This document shows, piece by piece, positions 11,179 through 21,992 of a stretch of DNA of 64,000 nt; position 1 is the first letter of the stretch, and every line of letters begins with the position of its first letter. Position numbers and translations under genes: made by a program. The notes under the pieces were generated by a model. That model made no database searches and was not told the origin of the DNA. It saw only the letters and a list, made by a program, of their open reading frames with translations. This stretch comes from Schistocephalus solidus (lineage: Eukaryota; Platyhelminthes; Cestoda; Diphyllobothriidea; Diphyllobothriidae), in NCBI GenBank assembly GCA_017591395.1, contig WEDG01001029.1:1-64000 (forward strand). The letters are read 5' to 3'.

Positions 11179-14100
11179 ATGGGAAAAACGGCAGGTGCTG
11201 ACTACTATCCAACACAGAACGCACCCGCTGAATGGAGATACTGCCATCTCGGGGCACCTCAAGCCGACCGGGCAGTAGACGTTGACATCCTGAAAGTTGA
11301 CGGTGAAAATCAATGGACGCCCACAGGCCCCACTAAAGAGGAAAGTCATTTGCGGTCACCACAATGTCATCTCCTCGAGAGTGCACTTCTGGAACACGCA
11401 GGAACACGCACTTCTGCACACGCAGGCTCCCTAGGAGCATCCCAGTCGACTCTGCCAGAATCCGGTTACTGCAACCGCCCAGCTGCTCCGCGTAAAGACT
11501 CCGCATCCAGTAAAATTCGAGCCGACCCGAAAAACGGAAGTTGCACCACCGACAGCAGCATTCGCACCAACAACAAAGGTGCTTACTATGATTTAGAAGG
11601 CAGACCGAGCCAACAAGAAAGAAGAATGAGGCTTTTGCGACTCGTAACACCAAAGACTAAGGAAGTTTCCTCGAGCTCAAAAAATAATGTTGAAGAAAAT
11701 GCCCAAAAGGTCCCTTTCCTTGGTCCGAATCACATTAAACTAACTTTCCTGCCAGTTAATTCTGAAAACTCAAACCAAGACGGAGCAGGTCACCCGGAAG
11801 AGCAAAGCCCTCATGCTGGAGCCTCAGTGGTAGACTCCCCAGTTGTTGGTTCCAGTTATGGGCAAGATCCCAGAGAATCGGCTGTATCACCCTTGGACGC
11901 CATAAGACAGCGACTTCACACTCTGGCTGCGGAGATGCAAAGCGAAAACGCTGAGCTCTCATCTATGATCCGCAACTCAGCTGCTAGGATGAGCGCCGCC
12001 ACCTCTGCGGACAGAGTTCCCTATGCGCAGGCGCCTTCGGCCCTGGGAGGTATGTCGGAACTGAGGCGCAGTCTCAAAACCCTTGTTCAGGAGATGCGAA
12101 CGGAGAACGAAGAACTCGAATCTGCCATGCTGGCCTCCTACATTGAGGCCCAGAAGCAGGCTGGAGCACCTAATCCGGCCGAACAAATGCTGGTACGGGC
12201 CCTGAATGAGCTGAAGACCTGTGTGCAGACACTTGCCGGCGAGTTCTCAGATCTGATTCGTAGGCAGAACTCCAGGGTGGATGAAGTTCCAAGCATGCGG
12301 GTGCAGGCCTCACCCTCGGAGGTGGCTCATAGCGCACTAGCGACTGCCCTCTCGGGTCTAAACGCCGAGGGACAGCTGGCGAGCATTACTAGGGGACCTT
12401 CGGGTCTAATTCAATTTATGGACGGGCAAGGCGGAGGCTCGCAGTTTCAACCAACGGATTTTGACGCAGCGCGTCTATCGAGTCCTTCGTTCGCTTACAA
12501 GCAAAGCATGGCAGCAACGAATCCACTCAATCGATCTTTCAGCCAAGGTTCCTTAGTACAACGACCAATGCAGTCGGTAGTCGGGGGTTCTGTAGCCTAC
12601 CAACCTAGCTTGGCCCTGGGTTCGAACAAGCAAAGCATAGCGCCGACCTTTCCAGTTAACCGATCATTAGCTCAGCAGCCAAGTATAAATCCACCGCAAT
12701 CAGTGGTTGGAGGCCCAGTGGCGAACCAACCCAGTCTGGCTCCGGGACGTACGATTATGCAATCCAGTGTTATTGCCCCTCTGATGGAGCCCACTCGTTC
12801 AACCATTAGCCCGTCGATTAGAAGACCGCTTAGTAGCTTGGCAGTGGAAACCCTGTCGAGGCCATCGGCCATGCCCGCAGAACTCCCCAATCGCGGAACG
12901 CAAACTTTTTTCGGAGGAATGACAACCGACGGTCTCGGAGTGGAACCACCAGAAATCCGCATTGATCCCATAGAATCCTACCTGATGCAACAAAAAGAGC
13001 CCTCCATAGTTAGTTCGGAGGCGGGGGAGGAACCCCCTGCGGTTGAGGTTATTGCCACACCTGCCGATCCGGAGATCGTTAGGGCTCTGGAAGACCTGCG
13101 TTCCAGAGTCGTCGCCATGGGAAAGGAAGTCATGACGGACCCTCCTCCTCCGCCACCGCCCGAGAAACCACGCACGCCACCAGTCGACCCTACCATCATT
13201 CATGCTCTTCAGGGGATCCGTGACAGCATCAAAGCAATGGCCAGGGCACCTTCAACTGACTCCACTTATGAGCGCAACAGAAACGAAGAATTTACAAATG
13301 TTCTAAAGGAGATTCGCAAGAGCCTCCAAGGCTTGGAAGAGGAACAGAAGAAAGCACAAGCCGCAGCAGCTGCGCCACCACCACCGCAGCCACCCGGGGG
13401 CTACCGCTTTTATCCGCAAGCGTTGCGACAACCACTATCTCCTTTGCCTGAAACAAATGGAGCCTTGGACACCAGGCCTTTAAGCAAAGAGAATACGGGA
13501 CCAATAGATGTCTCAGACTCATTGGCCTCCTCACCTATCCCATCGCCAATGCCGTTGTCAGGACAACAAACCGGGGCAGCCTCGATCACCCCAGGGATAG
13601 GCCGCACGGGCTGGCAAAGGTCACCTTACTATGAAATGTACGACGACGGTGGTGAATGTTGTTGTGACAACGGCTACGACTACTACGATGACTATGATGA
13701 TGACGAGGATTACGATTATGATAGCGACGAGGAAGAAGAACAAGAGGAGGAGGAGGAGGAAGATAAAGATCGACATTACAAAGGGCGCCGACGACGCAAA
13801 GGGCGACGTCGGCGTTCAAAGGATAACGCGAAAAAGGGTAAAGAGGCGGAAACTGCCAAGCTGCCCGTTGATGAAAAGTCCTGCAAGTACCTACAGCGTC
13901 TACTGGACATGTTGGATCGCTGTGCAGATTGCCCGGAGGGCGAGGGTGCAGGACAGCAGTTGCAGACAGGCGGAGCCTCCGGTGGTGTCCAGCCCCAGCC
14001 AGGCATGATGCCCTCTATGGGCTACTGGAGACCATTTCCTGGAATGACCCCGACGCCCTTCTACCCCGGAGGTCTTCCAATGGCGCCCAGGTGGTGTCCC

Positions 14101-14241
14101 CCACCACCCACCTGTCCACCACCTTACGCGGCCGCGGTCAACGGTCAGTGTCTGAGTCATACTGACAGCTGCAGTTGTTACAACAGTGGGGCCGGACCTC
14201 CACCGGGCTCGAGTTTTTACTGCACCCGTGTAGACAAGTGA
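11179..14241 (+). CDS. Helical-repeat protein, paralogue 2, with acidic/basic and Cys-Pro-rich tail
   Basis: A 1020-residue uninterrupted frame. The ATG at 11179 was chosen because its context (AAAATGG) is strong; the frame is open from 11137. Residues ~230-380 hold three helical motifs (IRQRLHTLAAEMQSENAELS, LRRSLKTLVQEMRTENEELE, LNELKTCVQTLAGEF). Residues ~440-520 are low complexity, with a segment repeated twice (QSVVGG.VA.QPSLA). Residues ~635-735 hold the pair of motifs joined by a PPPPPPP linker and PPVDP that is also the C-terminal module of paralogue 1, then a further IRKSL motif. A tyrosine/aspartate then glutamate run (~835-865) is followed directly by a basic Arg/Lys run (~868-890). 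The last ~130 residues are Pro/Gly rich with many Cys. No signal peptide or membrane segment is seen. Function unknown; a structural or scaffold protein is my inference. Confidence 0.85.
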   Translation: MGKTAGADYYPTQNAPAEWRYCHLGAPQADRAVDVDILKVDGENQWTPTGPTKEESHLRSPQCHLLESALLEHAGTRTSAHAGSLGASQSTLPESGYCNRPAAPRKDSASSKIRADPKNGSCTTDSSIRTNNKGAYYDLEGRPSQQERRMRLLRLVTPKTKEVSSSSKNNVEENAQKVPFLGPNHIKLTFLPVNSENSNQDGAGHPEEQSPHAGASVVDSPVVGSSYGQDPRESAVSPLDAIRQRLHTLAAEMQSENAELSSMIRNSAARMSAATSADRVPYAQAPSALGGMSELRRSLKTLVQEMRTENEELESAMLASYIEAQKQAGAPNPAEQMLVRALNELKTCVQTLAGEFSDLIRRQNSRVDEVPSMRVQASPSEVAHSALATALSGLNAEGQLASITRGPSGLIQFMDGQGGGSQFQPTDFDAARLSSPSFAYKQSMAATNPLNRSFSQGSLVQRPMQSVVGGSVAYQPSLALGSNKQSIAPTFPVNRSLAQQPSINPPQSVVGGPVANQPSLAPGRTIMQSSVIAPLMEPTRSTISPSIRRPLSSLAVETLSRPSAMPAELPNRGTQTFFGGMTTDGLGVEPPEIRIDPIESYLMQQKEPSIVSSEAGEEPPAVEVIATPADPEIVRALEDLRSRVVAMGKEVMTDPPPPPPPEKPRTPPVDPTIIHALQGIRDSIKAMARAPSTDSTYERNRNEEFTNVLKEIRKSLQGLEEEQKKAQAAAAAPPPPQPPGGYRFYPQALRQPLSPLPETNGALDTRPLSKENTGPIDVSDSLASSPIPSPMPLSGQQTGAASITPGIGRTGWQRSPYYEMYDDGGECCCDNGYDYYDDYDDDEDYDYDSDEEEEQEEEEEEDKDRHYKGRRRRKGRRRRSKDNAKKGKEAETAKLPVDEKSCKYLQRLLDMLDRCADCPEGEGAGQQLQTGGASGGVQPQPGMMPSMGYWRPFPGMTPTPFYPGGLPMAPRWCPPPPTCPPPYAAAVNGQCLSHTDSCSCYNSGAGPPPGSSFYCTRVDK

Positions 14242-14517
14242 ACTCCTATCCCAATGCTTGGCGTCTGATAGCTAGTTCTCCGCCTCCCCCCTGCAGCATG
14301 ACAATTTGAGTTTTAGCTGTTCTCGATTGGTTTGCATTTATATTTTACTCGTTGCCTCTGCACCCTCGATTTGATTCGATTTGGATACAAGTATTATTTC
14401 AGAACCATCCTGGTTTTAAAGATTCACACTTCTGTTCTATGAGTTCTGCTGCCTACGATCATATAAGCATAACGGGCCTCTGCTGCGAAAAGGAGGATTA
14501 ACTGCTCCAATTTTGCA
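14242..14517. other. 3' flank of paralogue 2
   Basis: No canonical AATAAA was seen close to the stop. No other feature. Confidence 0.35.
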
Positions 14518-14563
14518 ACTGTCTCTGATGATGGGTTCGAGAGAGAACCTGAAAAGCCAAGCC
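14518..14563 (+). ncRNA. Hammerhead-like motif of PLE pLTR type (decayed)
   Basis: Core CTGATGA at 14525-14531, stem II GGTTC/GAACC with loop GAGAGA, then GAAA at 14551-14554. The expected ACGTC after GAAA is AGCC here, so the cleavage site is lost. It is the same motif as in the pLTRs at 22704 and 25343, but only this short piece of the pLTR is present. A TCC microsatellite follows at once. Confidence 0.6.
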
Positions 14564-14567
14564 TCAT

Positions 14568-14664
14568 CACCCTCCTCCTCCTCCTCCTCCTCCTCCTCCT
14601 CATCCTCCTCCTCCTCCTCCTCCTCCTCCTCCTCCTCCGCCTCCTCCTCCACCTCCTCCTCCTC
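14568..14664 (+). repeat. (TCC)n microsatellite
   Basis: About 30 nearly uninterrupted CTC/TCC units directly after the hammerhead-like motif. ORFs across it on both strands are microsatellite translations. Confidence 0.95.
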
Positions 14665-15118
14665 CGCTCCGTTTGCACAGGTTACAAATGATGTAATCCC
14701 ACAACATGCACAAGGGGTTCAAACGGACTGTTTGAATCTCAAATACATGTGAGTGTCGTACAGGCCGCGTAAAAAGGCGCCAATGGAGCTAGACATTCAG
14801 TCCTGGAAACACAAGTCACGAGTCTTAGCCCGTTGGCATAGATTTATACGCCTCAGACTTACCATAGGAAGAAAAGTAATCAGACCTCCGATTCGGCATC
14901 ACCCTCCTGTGCAATTAAAAATCAATAATGTTTTGATACTGGATATAGGGCCTGTTATGCTAATGCATTTATAAGCCTGTTTGGATATACGTCTGCTCAA
15001 TTTACCCTTATCCCCTAGAACCCTGTTCTCGGTCCTGTTACATTGCTCATTTTCTTCTTTTCGCTTTTCCAGTGGTCACCCAACTCTTCAGAGTTCCATT
15101 TTGGTTCAGCCAAGGGCG
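14665..15118. other. No gene seen
   Basis: Ordinary sequence between two microsatellites. Confidence 0.5.
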
Positions 15119-15175
<57 letters not shown>

Positions 15176-15189
15176 ATCTCTCTCTCACT
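15119..15189 (+). repeat. (CT)n microsatellite
   Basis: About 35 CT dinucleotides with two TATC interruptions near the end. Confidence 0.95.
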
Positions 15190-16134
15190 CTTTGCGAGCA
15201 GGATACTGCAACGTCCAGTAACCTAACTACATACAGAGTTGCGAAAGTTCTCATCGAAGGATTCAGAAGACCAATTGGCGAGCATATGTACTTTTTGATA
15301 AATTCTCGTCGGACCAGTACGTTTATATAATGTTCCTTTCATACAAGTCGGGCTTGTGAATAGGGGGGGGGGGAGGGAAGTAAGAGGCAGTGGGTTAGGC
15401 GAAAGTGAGGGTTAGGTGGAGACGTTCCAGGGCAAGGGGGAGGACAGAGAAAAAGGAAGACGTGGAGGAGTGCTTGCAGTTAAGCGACCATTGGCCATAC
15501 GAAGCGCGGAGCTTGCAGGAGGTCCTTTTGCGCACACAATGCCAACTTCTCCAACTTGATGGCAGTCGCTTTTGCTGTTGCTAGTAACTGCTGAGCCATC
15601 GACTTAGGGTAGTTTAATGGGACTTTCGAAATCACCTAGAAGGATTTGTTGTGTTCCACGCGATGCTCGGAATCAATGTGTGTGAGAATAGCGTTGTTTA
15701 CGCTCTTTGCCCAGTCTACAACAAAAGGCATAACCAGTGCTTTTGAATCAAAGCTTTGCTGACGCATCTACGACACCGAAAATATGTCCATTCAACTGCA
15801 AATTAACGCTTATGTAGATCCACATTGAGGCAAATACTGGAAGTTATTTGCTTACTCTGCTGCAACCTCGTGTTCGGTCAAATCACCGATCGATATTTCT
15901 GACCTGAGGACACACGGGTGCGTGTCAAGGGAAAAATAGACAGGCTGATCCCCCTGGAGGCGCAGGCCACCAACGGTGAGGAGATTTCGCGGATCCTTTT
16001 AAATAAACACCATTAAAAGTGCTATAGACACCAGAATATTGTGTGGGTGGAAGTGTGGAGTGGCGAAGCCTTTCAATCCTACGCCAGACTAAGGAGGTTT
16101 ACTAGGTCTGCTGCAAGTAACCAATCATCCAACG
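15190..16134. other. Upstream region of the third paralogue
   Basis: A run of eleven G at about 15364 within a purine-rich patch to 15470. Otherwise no gene or known element. Confidence 0.5.
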
Positions 16135-17195
16135 ATGTCTCTCAACACTCTATCAAAAGGAGCCCTTTTTAATATACTCCCAGACAGTGAGGACTCCAGT
16201 AGGGGAATAGAGGCCAAAGAAAATAGCGCGAGTGACGCTACCGTCTCGACTATTACTCCAATCGCCACCACGGCACGCTCCCGCTTCTGTTCACCACTAT
16301 GGTGCACCAAATCGAAGGCGCATTCTCGCGCCAAACCCTCCACGGCACGGTCACGAGGGAAAAAAAGCACCACGACCTCCCTCCGTCTCCCCGAGGATGA
16401 GATCGTCGAACTGAAACAGTGTATTGAACAACTGGCCCAAAAAGTGCACTCGGACAATGAGACCATGAAGACGGTGATTCGGGAGTCCCTAGCAAGCGCA
16501 AAGTCCTCCTCCTCCTCCCCTCCTTCTCGTCCACAGTAAAAAGGGTGGGTTTACCGAGACCTAGGGAGCTGGAAAGAAGCAGTTCCGTCTCCTCAACCGA
16601 ATCTCTGAGGTCACACACTGGACCTCAGGGGGAGCGAGGGAGCTGGCGGAGACGGACTGGCATCGCGTCAAATACCACGACTTCAGCCGTTCTGGGAGCT
16701 CTGAATGAAGTGAATGAGACCGTGAAAGATTTATCTAAAGATATCCTGCAGGTGGTGGACATGCGACCACAACGGTCAGGAGTGCCGATGACGCAACCGA
16801 TTACCCGCACCTCTACCACCACCGCTACCGGCACCACAATGGACCCCACTATGATGAGAGTACTGACTGAAATTAAAGACGGTGTGAACGCCTTGGATAA
16901 AAGACTGCGTGTGAGTAGTGTTGGCTACCTCACTTTTAAAGGCAGGCCCTCCAACCAGACCGACTACATACTGCTCCGTAAGTTGGAGGAAATTCGAGAG
17001 TCCCTGCAGTCTACGAGAAAACCACCGTCAATAGTCCCACCAGCGACATCCCAGCAGGCATGGGATTCGGAGTTGCTCAGTGAGTTGAAAAAGATAAGAA
17101 AAATCCTGCGCTCGCTCGAAGACGAAGAAAGACAGCCCACTTTAACACAACTGCAAGCCACTGGTACACCTTACATGCTTATTTCGAGAAGGTGA
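16135..17195 (+). CDS. Helical-repeat protein, paralogue 3, interrupted by a frameshift
   Basis: The first frame starts at a true ATG (16135, A at -3) and ends at 16539; it encodes a basic Ser/Thr/Ala-rich N-terminus and one motif (IVELKQCIEQLAQKVHSDNE). A second frame, open from 16461 to 17195, continues the protein with four more motifs: LNEVNETVKDLSKDI, LTEIKDGVNALDKRL, LEEIRESLQ and LKKIRKILRSLEDEE. The overlap of the frames lies in a TCC run (16503-16519), a likely place for a one-base slip or assembly error. I tested GT/AG pairs around 16474-16536 and none restored the frame without removing a helix. The full product would be about 350 residues, shorter than its relatives. It lacks the acidic and Pro/Cys-rich tail of paralogue 2. 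It may be a young pseudogene or a correct gene with a sequence error. Confidence 0.65.
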
Positions 17196-18329
17196 GCGAC
17201 AACCAGGAAGAGAGTGGAGCACACGCGCGGGCACTGCGAAGAAAAACCGAAAAGATGCTTAAAAAAGAAAACATTCACCTGGAAGTCACCTGCTGTGCAA
17301 AGAATTAGAGCTTCCAGCAGCCGGCAATACCTGCTGTTTATGGGAAACGCGATGTTGTATGAAAACTTTTTTCACGGTGTGGACACGTATACCCCTAATT
17401 TATTCCGATCATTTCGTTAAAGTCTACTTTGTTTTACTGTCTATTTCAGTTGCACATTTGATTACATTTCTTTAAACTACGACAGAATTTAATGAGCAAA
17501 ATACCTTATCGGTACTGCCTGAGGTAAATTTCGGTTCGTTTCTCGCTGATAGGGTGAACCTATTTTTGGTCTTGGCGAGCTTCCACTGGGATTTATTGAC
17601 AAACCGCGTGTATGCGTAAAACAATAATTTACTTTGGGCGCTGTGTCAGACAACTGATATAGCCTAGAATTTCCCGAATGACCAGAATAGTGTTACCCCT
17701 ATGCTATCGAATGGAAATACTGACAGTGTTCCATCGCATAAAATGTTAATAGAAATTCTGAAATGCATTTTCGATTAGGAAGGACTACTTAAGTAATCAC
17801 GTGGCATAATCCCATGCTAGCTCATGCAGGCCAGGATGTTGGCCTTTGACTTCTCTTCTTTTCGGTCGCCTTCAAAGTTACTACTTAAACACTACTTAAG
17901 TAGTATCTATTTTACTATCATTCTTCAGATTCCCTTATACATTAAAATATTTTCTCTAGAAGACATGCCCAAAAGCATTACTTCTTGTACTCCTTTGGAA
18001 GAAAATCACATCTTCAAAATTTTATACTCGCTGAAAGGGCTTTCGTTAGATTTTTAAACAGGATTCTTGTCATATGAATTTTTGCTACCGAACAATGTCA
18101 ATTCAAATAGCAACGTATCTCTCCTTCTATTTATGCTCCTCATCCATTACAAAATTAGATGAGTGCTATATGGTAGTTCCTCAAGGCCACAGAAGACTAT
18201 GACTTTCCTTAAAGACAACGTATACAACTTGTAAAGTGAAAAATCCTTAATTTAACTTTGAGCTTTTCGGAATTCTCCGCTTTTCTAACGTATTTGGTAC
18301 TTCGTTTGACCAAAATTGTGAAAAACTCA
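17196..18329. other. AT-rich intergenic, no gene seen
   Basis: No coding-like ORF. The motif TACTTAA..TACTTAAGTAGTA near 17880-17905 is a small palindromic patch of unknown meaning. Confidence 0.5.
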
Positions 18330-18413
18330 GTGGCCTCGGTGGGATTTGAACCCACGCCAGCAAGGGGAAGGCTTTAGTACAGCCAACGCTCTAGCCAACT
18401 GAGCTATATTAGC
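18330..18413 (-). mobile_element. tRNA-like SINE head, family X
   Basis: On the minus strand, TAGCTCAGTTGG (box A type) and GTGGGTTCAAATCCCAC (T-arm with a 5-bp stem, box B type) sit at tRNA spacing. The acceptor ends do not pair, so this is not a working tRNA. The plus-strand sequence at 50494-50582 is a second copy, sharing CTTGCTG, AATCCCACCGAGGC and GGCTAGAGC. Confidence 0.65.
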
Positions 18414-18559
18414 ATTTGAAAGTTTTGGATCATTAACTGGCGCTGCTTTGTGCCTGCTTATCAGTCTCATAATTTTTGGACCTTTGCACGAGATAGGTTT
18501 TCATACTGTAGGCCAAATATTAGCGTAAGACCGACAACGAGGAGTCAGAGAGTCAGAGT

Positions 18560-18755
18560 TAAAAGGATGTTCTTTACTCCGACCGAGAGAGCACCAATGC
18601 CGACAAAGGCAAAGCTGACTGGAATGGCCATTTCTGGCTCATTAGCCATCATCAGCCAGTTACACCCAAACCCCAGGTGGTGCCGAATCCGAGGCTCGAA
18701 CCCGCGACATGTTGATGAGAAGTCCAACACTCTAACCATTGAGACACGGGTGAGT
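18560..18755 (-). mobile_element. tRNA-derived SINE with internal hammerhead (family H)
   Basis: Reading on the minus strand from 18755: a tRNA-like head with TCAATGGTTAGAG (18730-18742) and box B GGTTCGAGCC (18693-18702), then a CACCACCTGGGG spacer, the hammerhead (18617-18660), then CTTTGTCGG and a tail. The layout recalls the schistosome SMalpha SINE, which is known to carry a hammerhead. Other copies in the window are near 27640, 31819, 32800, 33564, 33899, 34638, 52469, 53041, 53308 and 58612. Confidence 0.75.
18617..18660 (-). ncRNA. Hammerhead ribozyme motif, SINE type, intact core
   Basis: Minus strand: stem I ACTGG/CCAGT, CTGATGA, stem II TGGCT-AATG-AGCCA, GAAA, then the self-complementary stem III ATGGCCAT and U17 before the stem I 3' strand. 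All core positions of the family are present. Stem III has almost no loop, as in known small type-I hammerheads that are thought to work better as dimers. The cleavage triplet would be AUU. Activity is inferred, not shown. Confidence 0.75.
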
Positions 18756-21700
18756 GACTTCCGTTAACGATTTGCGAGCGCTCACCAAAGCGAGTACCAA
18801 TAGTGCAGAAGGTTGCGTAACGAGCAGCAGCCCCATTTGCCGTGCCAGCCCGAGGTGCGTGCGTGCATCCGAAATTTGCCCAACTGCAGCCAATCAGTAT
18901 CACGGTGTCGGCAAGGTGGCGGTGAGGGCGACTTAGACCTACATGACGTAAGCCGTGACAAGGGGTTCGCTCCCTGTAACCACGTTGAGTAGTCTGCCAA
19001 AAACGGGTTTAGTCGATCAGCCAGTAAAATCCTGTATAAAATTAACCCTGTCGGGTTGAACATCCCTAAAACTCATCGGTTGATGTACAAGACAGCAACG
19101 CTCAAAGGAATTAGAACTGGCCGAAGTCGTTTGATGGCATGCAGAACGAGGGGAGGGGGGACCTCGGAGATTGCGAAGGTCAAATGAGTGACTTCAAAAC
19201 CAAACATCTGTAAAGAGGAAAAGAAGCCAAGGAGATGACAGCGGGTAGGTAGTGGACAGCCTGAAGGAACTATTAGGAATTTTCAAGGGAAAAACGATAA
19301 CAAAAATATCTAACAGAATGTAACGCTGGTAGATGATCCCAACCCATCCCCATGCGAAACGATAAACAGGAGACCCTACGACTGACTGCTGGCACATTCT
19401 CAATACGTCTGACAGCAATTGCTTGAGTCATCTGTTTTCACCGCATGTGCGACTTTGTAAAACTAAATTCAACTCTACTATAGGATTTAGATTATCAGCC
19501 GTGGTCTCAATATAGACCCGCCTTTGCACATTACTCTTCGATTAAATTTCCTAGATCTCACTTATCTCAATCAGTAACGATAGTTTCACAATATAATTTG
19601 CCTTTGCTGACTTGCCATGTTAAAGTTTTCCTATAAATTTTAACGCAAAATCAAAGGTTTAGCCTATCAACTATACAGTAAAACGGTTGACCAATGCTAT
19701 TGACTTCTTTATTGATTTCATGTTATGGGCTACATTTTGAGTCTACGTGGTTTCGGACTTAAGCTCAATCATACGGAGTTCACAATAGTTCTTATGCATT
19801 TCACGTACTAATACTTATCGTAGAATATTTGCAACAAAACTACTTTTTGGCCGACCTGTACCATTTAAATGGGATGATCAAGGCCTTCTGTCATTTACTT
19901 TAAATACGCTGAATTATTGAGTTCAAATTCCAAAGCAGCCGCATCGCAAGTAAGTAAAAAGGCAAATGTCTTGTTGCTATCCGCCAGATAGATAGAGCCG
20001 GTATCCTCATACGTACCAAAGGTAACCGACAATGAAAACAAATTTAACACCAGTAGGGCGTTTTGAACAGCTGGAGCGGCGGTCGATTGTCAATTTTTTG
20101 TCATAAAAAACTCGAAATCGATAGCCGGTTGCGTTACTTGATTACTCGTACCCCTCTGTGTGCCGCTACAATGGGCCCACACGGAAGATGTGTTGAGCCA
20201 ACACGCGGACCAAATCAGGGTACGGCAGGCTTATTAGAGATGCGCATCCATAACACATGCCACACTCATGGGGCGCAAATTTTAACGACCTCTTTACTGT
20301 ACCTCTCTTCTCTCTGGAATTCGCCACTTACTGCACGGGTTTCGTTGATTTTCTCCGATATGCTAAGATTTTTCCCAAAAAATAATGAAAACAGTATCGG
20401 GATGTAACTCCGCCCATAAAACGAGAAACAAGGACGCCTTTAATACGGGAAGGGTGTTAAAGGGGCTTTATGGGTGGGGCTGAAGGAGGCGGTATACTGC
20501 ATACTCCGCAAACAAGAAATGCAAAAATGCATTAACGCCATTATCTTGCCCAAGAATATAACATCCAGTGAAAAGTTATGGGCGTAAGTTAATTACTATA
20601 AGAAAATCGAAGTGGCTGATTATTCCAGTCAAATGCAACCGGAAAACCTAAATCAATATAAACACAACCCAAAACCTAAGGAATGGAAAAAATACATACA
20701 TTGAAAACAAAAAAGAAGGAATATAAAAAAATAGCGCACAGAAAATGAAAGTTCAATACAGAAAAAAAGAGGTCAAAAGTTCACAACTGCAGGACACACA
20801 AGTCAGTAGATAGTAAAGGAGTCTCTACGCAAACCTTCGTGAGCTGACTATGGTAAAACCGGCAACAAATGCCGTTCCTGGCGTATGTGCCTGAGTTATC
20901 TACCTAGGACCGCTAACACATAACCTAAACTTAAACCCCTATACCAAAAATTAACAAGGCTTGTCCCTGAACTTAACCGCAACTATCACCGATATACGTG
21001 TCAAAGTTAAATGAAGCATACCTACCTGAATAAAATAATTAGACATATTCTACGACTACGATTAGGTAGAGCTGCATACAATACCCTTGCCATAACTATT
21101 CCCACGCTTTTATTTGGCCTTGAAAAAGGCACCCCTGCGTTCCATCTCAGTAAGCCAAGTAGGTTAAAAGTAAGTTGCCCACTGTATCCGTCCTTTTATT
21201 CTAATTCTAAGAAAAGATTTGTAACAAATAGGATCGGGATTTGACTGTACTCACTGCAGCCATTTTCAATTCAGTGATCAGAGCTTAGAGATTTTTTAAA
21301 AACTCTGAAAGTATTCTGTAGGACAGTTGGGAAACGAATGTCATGAGCCTTCACTAGGGATGGTATTCAACACTTTCTTTAAATTTTTCTTCAATGAAAA
21401 TTAATTTCTCTCCATCACTGTGAGGTTCTGGCAGAGATTTCGTCCCGTCCTGGCTTCGGATCATTATTTGATTACAGCAGCGTTAACTTAGTAGATGCTG
21501 ATGTGCATGCCAGATTGCAGCGTGACGTATTTTCGCTCGAAAGTAATAAGTGGATCTCGAGTTACATCATTCGGAGCAGACACTCGAAGCGAGATACCTA
21601 TGTGCAATTTCAGTGGCATAATAACACTGTTTCTATCACTGATTGGCCATGGCATTGAGACCAGTTCCATGGGTTTAAGGTCTCAGATTTAGGCCATGAA

Positions 21701-21992
21701 GAAGACAATTATTCGGTCCTACCACAAGGAAACATAATTTGGTGTCAATCCTGAGTGAAAAATAAGACTTGCAATGAAGTCTGCATAAACATCTCACTCA
21801 GCCGTAAGTTTAATCTCACTGGAATGTGATTTTTGAAAGGTTTTCCGTTTTTGTCTTTTTCGTCAAGTACACAACTTAAAAAGTAAACGGTACAGACAGT
21901 TAGAGGACTGCATGTAACAGTAGATGGGGATTCATTGGAATGAAAGTAGATGGTTTCAGGTCAAGACAGGAGAATTCTAGTTAAAATCTTAT
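18756..21992. other. Long region without recognisable gene
   Basis: Contains a fragment of the TIR family of 55491 at about 20165-20245 (CCAACACGCGGACCA..GGCAGGC) and a CCTAAAC-rich patch at 20915-21000 like the core of the TIR element below. ORFs are short and without coding character. No RNA gene seen. Confidence 0.45.

Noticed and set aside
18330..18413. Functional tRNA gene
   Set aside because: Acceptor stem does not pair and the variable region does not fit; a diverged second copy points to a SINE.
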